Source: Hyphomicrobiales bacterium
Lineage (GTDB): Bacteria > Pseudomonadota > Alphaproteobacteria > Rhizobiales > Phreatobacteraceae
Assembly: GCA_017304475.1 (NCBI GenBank)
Contig: JAFKKV010000019.1
Span: 163,894 to 227,893 of the forward strand
DNA: 64,000 nt
Direction of reading: 5' to 3'
Shown here: piece by piece, positions 35,537 to 42,665 of the stretch
How the letters are laid out: each line of letters opens with the position of its first letter
Position numbering within the stretch: the stretch's first letter is position 1
Program-made: the position numbers and the translations under genes
Notes under the pieces: model-generated
The model's database searches: none
The model's input: the letters and a program-made list of their open reading frames with translations, nothing else
What the model was told of the DNA's origin: nothing

Positions 35537-36220
35537 ATGAGCGCGCCGATGGACCCGTTCTCCGACCCCCAGGCGGTCGCCCGTTATGCCGACGGCCCGC
35601 CGCGCTTCGTGCCGGGCTATGACGCCATGCAGCGCATGACCAGGCTTCTCCTGGCCGAGCGCGCACCGGACCAGGCCCGCGTGCTGGTTGTCGGCGCAGG
35701 CGGCGGGCTGGAGCTGAAGGCCTTCGCCGAAGCCCATTCCGGCTGGACCTTCGACGGAGTCGATCCCTCGGCCGAAATGCTGAAACTGGCCGAACGCATG
35801 CTGGGGCCGCTCGCGCCACGCGCGCACCTGCACCACGGCTATGTCGACGATGCGCCGGCCGGGCCTTTCGATGCCGCCACCTGCCTCCTCACCTTGCATT
35901 TCGTGGCTCTCGAGGAGCGCCGAAGGACAGTCCACGAGATCCGCCGCCGGCTGAAGCCCGGCGCGCCCTTCGTGGTCGCCCATCTCAGCTTTCCCCAGGA
36001 CGACGACGCGCGCGCGCTCTGGCTGTCGCGCCACGCCGCTTTCCTTGTTGCCTCCGGCCTCGACCTCGGCAAGGCGACGAATGCCCGCACGGCGATCGAC
36101 ACGCAGACGCACATCCTCACGCCTGAGCAGGACGAGGCGATCCTGCGCGAGGCCGGCTTCTCCGATGTCAGCCTGTTCTACGCCGCCTTCAGTTTCCGCG
36201 GCTGGGTCGCCTATGCCTGA
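35537..36220 (+). CDS. Class I SAM-dependent methyltransferase
   Basis: A 227-residue methyltransferase. Motif I is VLVVGAGGGLELKAFAE, motif II DGVDPSAEML, and motif IV PAGPFDAATCLLTLHFV. The Rossmann pattern is complete, and the substrate cannot be told. It lies between the Rrf2 gene and the flavin monooxygenase with short gaps on the same strand, so all three probably form one operon. Confidence 0.85.
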   Translation: MSAPMDPFSDPQAVARYADGPPRFVPGYDAMQRMTRLLLAERAPDQARVLVVGAGGGLELKAFAEAHSGWTFDGVDPSAEMLKLAERMLGPLAPRAHLHHGYVDDAPAGPFDAATCLLTLHFVALEERRRTVHEIRRRLKPGAPFVVAHLSFPQDDDARALWLSRHAAFLVASGLDLGKATNARTAIDTQTHILTPEQDEAILREAGFSDVSLFYAAFSFRGWVAYA

Positions 36221-36281
36221 TCCCTCTGCAATACTGCCCGGTAGCGCAGAGGACAGAGATCGCAGCCAAGAGATCACCGCG

Positions 36282-37784
36282 ATGAGCATGATCGACGTGC
36301 CGGCCCATGAGGAAACCGCGCCGCCCGAGACCTTCGACGTGATGATCGTCGGCGCCGGGCTTTCGGGTGTCGGCGCCGCCTGGCACCTGACCCGGCAATG
36401 CCCGGACAGGAGCTTCGTCGTCCTGGAGGCGCAGGAGAGTTTCGGCGGGACCTGGCTCACCCATCGCTTTCCGGGCATCCGTTCGGACAGCGACCTCTAT
36501 ACGCTCGGCTACCGGTTCAAGCCCTGGACCGGCGCGCCGATCGCCACCGCCGCCGAGATCCGCCGCTATATGGGCGAGGTCATCGCCGAGAACGGCCTGG
36601 AGGCCCGCATCCGCTACCGCCATGCGATCCTCGCCGCCGACTGGTCGCCCGAGGCCAAACACTGGACCGTCGAGGCGGTCAGGACCGATACCGGCCAGAG
36701 GCTCCGCTTTGCCGTGAACTTCCTCTGGATGTGCCAGGGCTATTACCGCCACGACGCGGGCTATACGCCGGATTGGGACGGCATGGCGGCGTTCAAGGGC
36801 CGGATCGTGCATCCGCAGACCTGGCCCGACGACCTGGATTATCGCGGCAAGCGGGTGCTGGTCATCGGCTCGGGCGCCACCGCCGCCACCCTGGTGCCGG
36901 CGATCGCGCCCGATTGCGACCACGTCACCATCCTGCAGCGCTCGCCGACCTTCTACCGCACCGGCCGCAACGCCATCCCGATCGCCGACGAACTCAGGCA
37001 ATTGCAGATCAAGGAAGAGTGGATCCACGAGATCGTCCGCCAGAAGATCCTCTACGAGCAGGCGGCCTTCACCCGCCGCTGCCTGGCCGAACCGGACGCG
37101 GTGAAGGCCGACATGCTGGCCGATGTCCGGGCGCATCTCGGGCCCGAAGCCGAGATCGACCCGCATTTCACGCCGCGCTACCGGCCCTGGCGCCAGCGCA
37201 TCGCCTTCGTGCCGAACGGCGATCTGTTCGCCGCCATCCGCTCCGGCAAGACCACGGTGGTGACCGACGAGATCGAGCGCTTCACCGAAACCGGCCTCCT
37301 CTTGAAATCCGGCAAGGCGCTTGCCGCCGACATCATCGTCACCGCTACGGGTTTCCATCTGAGCGGCCCGGGCGCCATCGCCCTGTCGATCGGCGGCAAG
37401 CCGCTCGACATGGCGGAAACCGTCACCTATCGCGGCATGATGTTCACCGGCGTGCCGAACTTCGCCTGGATCTTCGGCTATTTCCGCGCCAGCTGGACCC
37501 TGCGGGTGGATCTGGTCGGCGATTTCGTCTGCCGACTGCTCAATCACATGCGGGAGGTGGGCGCGCGCGAGGTCACGCCGGCGCTGCGCGAGGAGGACCG
37601 GGACATGCCGCTTTTGCCCTGGACGGATCCGGAAGACTTCAATCCCGGCTACCTGATGCGCGGCCTGCATCTCCTACCGAAGCGCGGCGACAAGCCGGAC
37701 TGGCAGCACAGCCAGGATTATTGGGCCGAAAAGGACCAGTTTCCCGCCATCGACTTCACCGACCCCGCCTTCCGGTTCAGCTGA
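36282..37784 (+). CDS. Baeyer-Villiger-type flavin monooxygenase
   Basis: A 500-residue FAD/NADPH monooxygenase. FAD-binding GAGLSG (24-29), GGTW (55-58), the Baeyer-Villiger fingerprint FKGRIVHPQTWP (171-182, FxGxxxHxxxWP), and a second Rossmann motif GSGATAATLVPA for NADPH are all present. The overall pattern resembles EthA-like enzymes. It inserts oxygen next to a ketone, or oxygenates sulfur or nitrogen. The ATG at 36282 is chosen because the frame upstream overlaps the methyltransferase out of register. Confidence 0.88.
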   Translation: MSMIDVPAHEETAPPETFDVMIVGAGLSGVGAAWHLTRQCPDRSFVVLEAQESFGGTWLTHRFPGIRSDSDLYTLGYRFKPWTGAPIATAAEIRRYMGEVIAENGLEARIRYRHAILAADWSPEAKHWTVEAVRTDTGQRLRFAVNFLWMCQGYYRHDAGYTPDWDGMAAFKGRIVHPQTWPDDLDYRGKRVLVIGSGATAATLVPAIAPDCDHVTILQRSPTFYRTGRNAIPIADELRQLQIKEEWIHEIVRQKILYEQAAFTRRCLAEPDAVKADMLADVRAHLGPEAEIDPHFTPRYRPWRQRIAFVPNGDLFAAIRSGKTTVVTDEIERFTETGLLLKSGKALAADIIVTATGFHLSGPGAIALSIGGKPLDMAETVTYRGMMFTGVPNFAWIFGYFRASWTLRVDLVGDFVCRLLNHMREVGAREVTPALREEDRDMPLLPWTDPEDFNPGYLMRGLHLLPKRGDKPDWQHSQDYWAEKDQFPAIDFTDPAFRFS

Positions 37785-37885
37785 GCCGGAGCTGGATACC
37801 GCCTGGCCGCTTGAATTGGCCACGCGGCCATGCGACGACTTCCACGACCTGACCTAACGGCAATGCGAAGCTGGATCCGCCCGCC

Positions 37886-38617
37886 ATGATGCCATCCGCG
37901 ACCAGGGCCCTGGACATGGTGGCCGCGTTCGACAAGGCGACGTCGACCCGCGCCGTCGGGCGGCTCCTGCTCGATGCCATCGAACCTTTCGGCGCCCGCA
38001 GCATCTTCTCGGCCTCGTTTCCGTTGCGTCCCGGCGCGACCGCCAAGGAATTCATTGCCGGCCGTGACCTGTTCGTGCAGATCTCGCCGCGCGGCTGGGT
38101 CGACGGTTATCACCGCCAGGGCCTGCATTCCCGCAACCCGATCATTTTCGCGCCGACCCGGCGGGCGACCGCCTTTCGCTGGACCGATCCCGGCTTCGAC
38201 GACCTGAAGGACTGGGCCGGTTTCGAACTCGCCCGCGAACTCGGCATCACCGACGGCGTCGCGGTGCCCTGCCACGGCCCCGACAACCGGGTCGGCGTCG
38301 TCAGCTTCGGTTTCGAGCGGTTCGATCTCTCGCCACGCGACATGCTGACCATTTCGCTCACCTCCATGCTCGCGCATGAGCGCATGAAGGCGCTGACCCC
38401 GGCACGCGCGGCGGCCCTGAAAGCGCCCGCGCTGACGCCGCGCGAACGCGACTGCCTCGCCTTTGTCGCCGACGGCCATTCCGATGCCGAAATCGGCGAG
38501 CGCCTGGGCATCTCCCAGAACACCGCCCATGACTATGTCGAAAACGCCAAGCGCAAGCTCGGCGCGCGCACCCGCGCCCAGGCGGTGGCGAAGCTTTTTG
38601 CTTATGGGTTGCTGTAG
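37886..38617 (+). CDS. LuxR-family regulator, solo, with altered acyl-homoserine-lactone pocket
   Basis: A 243-residue quorum-type LuxR protein with an N-terminal autoinducer-binding domain and a C-terminal helix-turn-helix (LTPRERDCLAFVADGHSDAEIGERLGISQNTAHDYVENAKRKLGARTRAQA, in parts). In the pocket, Trp71, Tyr75 and Trp99 match TraR W57, Y61 and W85, but the position of TraR Asp70 is Asn84 (SRNPII). That aspartate normally holds the lactone amide. No luxI-type synthase is present in the window, so it is a LuxR solo that may bind a different ligand. Confidence 0.85.
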   Translation: MMPSATRALDMVAAFDKATSTRAVGRLLLDAIEPFGARSIFSASFPLRPGATAKEFIAGRDLFVQISPRGWVDGYHRQGLHSRNPIIFAPTRRATAFRWTDPGFDDLKDWAGFELARELGITDGVAVPCHGPDNRVGVVSFGFERFDLSPRDMLTISLTSMLAHERMKALTPARAAALKAPALTPRERDCLAFVADGHSDAEIGERLGISQNTAHDYVENAKRKLGARTRAQAVAKLFAYGLL

Positions 38618-38680
38618 GGGGGGCCTGGATGCGGGGCCAAGCTCTGATTATATCAGCTTGAAATGCTGCATCAAGCATAG

Positions 38681-38846
38681 CCGTCCTTCGAGGCTCGCTT
38701 TGCTCGCACCTCAGGATGAGGAACGTAGAGATTTGCGGCAACGTCGCTCATGAAGCGTTGAGCGTGTCGCACATTCTGCGCTGCCCCGCTGCAATACTCT
38801 CCGCTCCTCATCCTGAGGTGCGAGCAAAGCGAGCCTCGAAGGACGG
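38681..38846. repeat. Perfect 41-bp inverted repeat pair
   Basis: The arms at 38681-38721 and 38806-38846 are exact reverse complements over 41 bases and contain CCGTCCTTCGAGGCTCGC and CACCTCAGGATGAGG. An 84-base core lies between. This sequence type is a widespread extragenic palindrome in Hyphomicrobiales. It fills most of the gap between the LuxR gene and rtcB (38618-38968), where no gene is supported. It may act as a bidirectional terminator between these convergent genes. Confidence 0.75.
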
Positions 38847-38968
38847 CAAAGCTTTGTGCAAGGCGCTTCGCTCTGAAGCAATAACGCCCCCTCCCCCACC
38901 TTCCGCCGAGGCGCCACCCCACTGACAGATCCGTGGCAGGCAGTGCCCGCCACGGATCGTCGCAGACT

Positions 38969-40405
38969 TCACCCTTCCGGCCGTTCGGCCTCGCGGGCCG
39001 CGCGCTCGGCGCGTTCCTGCCGCTTTCGGCGCCAGGGCGCATTGGCCTCCCAATCGCCGGCCATGATGCAGCCGAAAGGCAGCACCTCGTCGACGATCTC
39101 GGCAAGACCATAACGTTCGATCTGCCGGCGCATCGAAGCCGCGTTCTTGTAGGCGCTCGGCAGTTCCGACACGTCGGTCACGCCGGAGAAGAAGCGGGCA
39201 TCGATCCCCTTGGTCTCCGCCGCGAAGATCTCGGCATCCGTCCGCCCCGCCTGCAGGCGCTTGTGCTGCGTGCGGGAGAAGTTGCGCCCCGCCCCATGCG
39301 GCGAGAAGCCGAGGCCGTTGGGCGCGTTCTTGCCGCGCACGATCAGCACCGGTTCCGCCATGTTCAGCGGTATGATGGTCAGATCGGTCGCGTCATCGGC
39401 CCAGTTGTCGAAGGCGGGTGTCGCCCCCTTGCCGTGGTAGAACAGCCCGTCGGTGCGCCTGAAGACGAAGTTGTGCTCGTTCCAGAAGCGGTCCGACACG
39501 CGCGCCGACAGCCGTTCGGCCGCCATGTCGTGAATGACGGCATGGTTCTGCTTGGTCCATTCGCGGATCGCCTGGAGCGCCGACCAGTAGTCGTCGCCCT
39601 CGTGGCTGTCCGCCGGGATCCAGGCATTCTGCGGCGCGGTATCCGGCGAAAGCCTCGTCCTGTAGCCCTCGGCGATCCTCATCCCCTTGGTGTAGAGGCG
39701 CGCGCCCGGCCCGCGCGACCCGTGATGGGTCACCAGTGCCGTCTCGCCTGAGGACTTCAGCGTGCCGACATAGGCGAAATGGTTGCCGTCGCCCTGCGTG
39801 CCGAAATGCTCGATGGCCATGCCGGTCATGTCCCGCAGCAAGGGATTGGTGCCGAACAGCCGCATCACCGCTTCCGGCGGCCGCAATTTCTGGCCTTGCG
39901 GACGCCCGCCGGGCCCGAAATGGGTGACCTGGTGGACCGCGTCCAGCAAGGCGAGCGGAGCCGTGCCCGGAAACACCGAGATCGCCATGGAGCAGCAGAT
40001 ATCGGCCGAATGCATGCCGGGATGGATCGCTTCCGAGACGGCCACGCCGCCGACCGGGATCGTGCCCACCGGTCCCGCCGGACAGGCGTCGGGCATGATC
40101 GCCCCGCCCCGGATGACGGGCGTGCGCATCAGCAGGTCCATGCTGCGGGTGACCGCCTCGACATTGGCGATCTCTTCCGGCAGTCCCGCCGCGATATTGA
40201 CGTGATAGCCAATCGCGCCCGCCGCGTGCAGCGGCATGATGGGTCCGACCGGCTCCGGCTGGAAGCCGCGCGCGACCGCCAGCGCCGCCTCGAACGAGCC
40301 GCCCTGTTCCAGATGCGCATTGGCGGCAGCCAGCGCCGGGCCGAACCACTTGCCCTGCGTCATCCCCGCATCGATCAAATCCTGTCCACTCACGACTTCG
40401 GTCAT
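38969..40405 (-). CDS. rtcB: RtcB-family RNA ligase (divergent type)
   Basis: A 478-residue RtcB-like protein, which joins RNA 2',3'-cyclic-phosphate or 3'-phosphate ends to 5'-OH ends using GTP and Mn2+. Metal and catalytic residues are recognisable: Asp135 and Cys138 in SADICCSM, His209 in GDGNHF, His227/228 in HHGSRG, His311 in NEHNF, and the guanylylated histidine His370 in SPHGAGR. The usual MPDVHLGKG segment reads MPDACPAG, so a normally conserved histidine is replaced. ATG at 40405 has an AAGGAG site. It lies downstream of the Y-like RNAs and rsr on the same strand, as in the Salmonella rsr-yrl-rtcB locus. No rtcA cyclase is present. Confidence 0.9.
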   Translation of the reverse strand: MTEVVSGQDLIDAGMTQGKWFGPALAAANAHLEQGGSFEAALAVARGFQPEPVGPIMPLHAAGAIGYHVNIAAGLPEEIANVEAVTRSMDLLMRTPVIRGGAIMPDACPAGPVGTIPVGGVAVSEAIHPGMHSADICCSMAISVFPGTAPLALLDAVHQVTHFGPGGRPQGQKLRPPEAVMRLFGTNPLLRDMTGMAIEHFGTQGDGNHFAYVGTLKSSGETALVTHHGSRGPGARLYTKGMRIAEGYRTRLSPDTAPQNAWIPADSHEGDDYWSALQAIREWTKQNHAVIHDMAAERLSARVSDRFWNEHNFVFRRTDGLFYHGKGATPAFDNWADDATDLTIIPLNMAEPVLIVRGKNAPNGLGFSPHGAGRNFSRTQHKRLQAGRTDAEIFAAETKGIDARFFSGVTDVSELPSAYKNAASMRRQIERYGLAEIVDEVLPFGCIMAGDWEANAPWRRKRQERAERAAREAERPEG

Positions 40406-40481
40406 CATCATCTCCTTCTCGCCGCCCGCATCGATCGACGCGGGAGGCCCTTCGGTTCGGCGGGCGGACCGGCGGTCATGC

Positions 40482-40629
40482 CCGTGGCTGGCGACAAGGG
40501 TCGGCCGGACGTTTCTGAGCTACTGCCGTCCCGAGGGAAGCAGGGATGTATCGAGCATCCGACCTCCCGCGGCTTTCGCGGCGGGTGCTCTAACCTGTAG
40601 TCCGGCCTGCATTCGCCATTCAGTCACGG
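40482..40629 (-). ncRNA. Second Y-RNA-like structured RNA, degenerate D arm
   Basis: On the minus strand a terminal stem can form in three blocks: CCGTG with CACGG, TGGCGA with TCGCCA, and GGCCGGAC with GTCCGGCC. Inside are a T-arm-like hairpin (GGATG, loop CTCGATA, CATCC; 40544-40560). An acceptor-like closed stem-loop (CTGCTTCC...GGACGGCAG, one bulged C; 40523-40543) follows directly, and then TAGCTCA. The order T arm, closed acceptor, TAGCTC is the same as in the RNA at 40668-40849, and both share CTACAGG in the 5' part. The second half of the D arm (GAGC) is missing at its normal place. It is therefore a diverged duplicate. Ends are inferred from pairing. Confidence 0.6.
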
Positions 40630-40667
40630 AAACCGGCGACGTGTTTCGTCGGTACCCTTATTTGGTC

Positions 40668-40849
40668 GGGATCGGCGCGAAGCCATGACGACAAGAGGTG
40701 ATGAAACGTCGTCCCCCTTGCGGGGGACACCTGCTCTGCCGCTGAGCTACGGATCCGCAATGGAGGATCCGGCGGGATTCGAACCCGCGACCTGGAGGTT
40801 AGGAGCCTGTAGTTCCATCGGGCATTCGTCATGCCGTCGCGCTGATCCC
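40668..40849 (-). ncRNA. yrlA: Bacterial Y RNA (YrlA-like) with circularly permuted tRNA mimic
   Basis: The RNA lies between rsr and rtcB on their strand. A 24-bp terminal stem with three mismatches pairs 40826-40849 with 40668-40691 and includes GACGAATG on its 5' side, like the Ro-binding helix of bacterial Y RNAs. Inside, in order, come a T arm (GCGGGTTCGAATCCCGC, 40772-40788), a closed acceptor-like stem (CGGATCC, loop TCCATTGC, GGATCCG, 40750-40771), TA, a D arm (GCTCAGCGGCAGAGC, 40733-40747) and a GCAA-capped 7-bp hairpin (40711-40728). The tRNA is thus opened at the anticodon and closed at the acceptor, as in YrlA. Exact ends are inferred. An automatic tRNA search may call or miss it. 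Confidence 0.85.
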
Positions 40850-40858
40850 TGGATTGGT

Positions 40859-40882
40859 GTCCCGGCGGCTGCCCGCCGGGAC
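40859..40882 (-). other. Stable hairpin between rsr and the Y RNA
   Basis: A perfect 10-bp G/C stem (GTCCCGGCGG / CCGCCGGGAC) with a 4-base loop lies six bases after the rsr stop and just before the Y RNA. No T tract follows, so it is more likely an mRNA 3' stabiliser, a partial attenuator or a processing signal separating rsr mRNA from the Y RNA than a strong terminator. Confidence 0.5.
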
Positions 40883-40887
40883 CGTTG

Positions 40888-42447
40888 TCAGAGTTCGATC
40901 GCCTCGATCGCCTTCACCCAATGATCCGGCCCCCGCGGGGTCTGGACCATCGAGGCGATGACCTCGAAGACCTGGTCGGAGAAACCTCCGACATTAAGAA
41001 TGTCCGGCCGGCCCTTGGCCTGGGTCGTGGTCGCCGGCTGGAGATCGATGCAGACGAGCTTTGCCTGCGGGTTCAGGGCCTTCACCTTGGTCCACGCCTG
41101 CATCGTCGCCGTGCCCTGGTGATGATACCGGACGGCATCCACCCAGGACTCGTTGTCCGAGACGAAGACCACCAGATCGACCTTCGCCTTCTCCCTCGCC
41201 AGACGCTCGAGCGGTGCCGCGCAATTGGTTCCGCCACCGCCGATCGACGCCAGCTTCGCCGCATTGGTCATCACCGCGTCGCGCGGGTCGAGGTCGATAT
41301 CGACCACGGCCTGCTCGAAGGGCAGCACGCGCGCCGTCGGGTTGGCCCGCAGGAACGCCGCCGCCACAAGAGCCGCGACGTCGATGCAGCGCACCGCCGT
41401 CGTCGCCCCCCGGCGATAGCCGGTCACCGGCGACGCCATCGAGCCGGAGACATCCGGACAGACCACCACCCGCCCCGCGATCACGGGCACATTGCCGAGC
41501 GCGATCTCCATCGCATCCTGCAACGCCGCCTTGATCGCGGCCGGCACCGCGGCGTCAGCCATGATGAAGCTCACCATGAGCTGATAGGGGAACACGCGCG
41601 AACGCCTGATCTCCAGGGGATCGCTCAGCCGCGCCGCCAGCCGCGCGGTGAACCCCGGCACCTCGAACACGCCATGACGTGCGAAGGTGTTGAGGTTCTG
41701 CCGCAACATCTGCCAGCCGGCCTTGTCGGCGATCTCCACCCAATGCGTGGCGGCGAGCCGTACCGAGCTCAGCATCTGGAACGGCACGTCCGGCACCGGC
41801 AAGCTGGCATCGCGCTTGAACGCCTCGAAGGCCTTCACCAGGTCCGGCAGGGCCAGCACATCGTGCGGCCTGCCGATCAGGTAGCCATAAAGCGCCTCGC
41901 GCGAAGCCGAGCCCGGCTTCGGATGGACCATCTTGATGACGTCGGCGAGCGAGGGATCGTTGCCGACGGCCGCCCGCATGATCTCGCGGTCGGCCGCCTG
42001 CTCCAGCCATCCCTTGACCAGCCGCTTCGGACGGGTTCCGAGCGACTTGCGCCCCGTGACGCCCGACCGCATGACCTGCACGAAATTGCGCAGCATCCGG
42101 CCGTTGCGGACGATACGCGGAAACGCGCGGCCGAACTCCTCGCCCTGCATGGTCGAGAGCACCGCGAGCAGCAGCGCCGGCATGTCCTTCATATAGCCCT
42201 TCTCGAACGCCATGACGGCGGTCTTGGCCAGGAAGTCCGGCTCGACGGCCCAAGCGAGCTTGATCACCTCGTCGAGCTGCTCCCGCGCGTCGGCGTAGAA
42301 GGTCGCGTTGAAGGTTCCCGTCGACGCGAGTTGCGCGAGCGCCTGGTGAGGCGTCAGCCGGTAGGCCGGCGCCCCCTCGTGGTTCCAGGCATCGGTGCGC
42401 GGCAGCAGCTTCCCGATCATTGCTGCAAACACGGACTTGTTTGCCAT
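40888..42447 (-). CDS. rsr: Ro60/TROVE-domain RNA-binding protein (Rsr)
   Basis: A 519-residue orthologue of the Ro60 autoantigen. The N-terminal two thirds are HEAT-like helical TROVE repeats that form the RNA-binding ring. The C-terminal von Willebrand A domain has the metal site DVSGSM (332-337), with later conserved GGGGTNC and FVSDNESW. Bacterial Rsr binds Y RNA and, with exonucleases such as PNPase, helps degrade or mature structured RNA. The ATG at 42447 is chosen because AAGGG lies nine bases upstream. A sigma54 promoter at 42481-42496 directly precedes it. It is the first gene of the rsr-Y RNA-rtcB transcript. Confidence 0.92.
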   Translation of the reverse strand: MANKSVFAAMIGKLLPRTDAWNHEGAPAYRLTPHQALAQLASTGTFNATFYADAREQLDEVIKLAWAVEPDFLAKTAVMAFEKGYMKDMPALLLAVLSTMQGEEFGRAFPRIVRNGRMLRNFVQVMRSGVTGRKSLGTRPKRLVKGWLEQAADREIMRAAVGNDPSLADVIKMVHPKPGSASREALYGYLIGRPHDVLALPDLVKAFEAFKRDASLPVPDVPFQMLSSVRLAATHWVEIADKAGWQMLRQNLNTFARHGVFEVPGFTARLAARLSDPLEIRRSRVFPYQLMVSFIMADAAVPAAIKAALQDAMEIALGNVPVIAGRVVVCPDVSGSMASPVTGYRRGATTAVRCIDVAALVAAAFLRANPTARVLPFEQAVVDIDLDPRDAVMTNAAKLASIGGGGTNCAAPLERLAREKAKVDLVVFVSDNESWVDAVRYHHQGTATMQAWTKVKALNPQAKLVCIDLQPATTTQAKGRPDILNVGGFSDQVFEVIASMVQTPRGPDHWVKAIEAIEL

Positions 42448-42480
42448 TGTCGTCATCCCTTGTTGTCACGGTATATCCAT

Positions 42481-42496
42481 CTCAAGTCCCGTGCCA
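42481..42496 (-). promoter_or_regulatory. Sigma54 promoter of rsr-Y RNA-rtcB
   Basis: On the minus strand the sequence TGGCACGGGACTTGAG matches the sigma54 consensus (TGGCACG, four bases, TTGCW) except for A in place of C in the -12 box. Spacing is exact. It lies 34 bases before the rsr start codon, leaving a short leader with the ribosome-binding site. Sigma54 control fits the divergent RtcR activator. Confidence 0.75.
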
Positions 42497-42665
42497 ACTG
42501 CTGCCGCGGCCGCAAGGATCGGTCAGAATATCAGCGTAACAAATTGATATTACTCACATATTTTTCTGCGCTCGGATCCCTTGTCGCAAATGTCGGTGAT
42601 TGCGGCGGAAACGCCGACCTGATATCTTAGGATAGCAATTTATCTTCCAAGATAAGGCACGTTCG

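Noticed and set aside
40733..40788. A conventional tRNA gene on the minus strand
   Set aside because: T arm and D arm are present but in reversed order with a closed acceptor loop and no anticodon arm, so it is a tRNA mimic within a Y RNA rather than a decodable tRNA.
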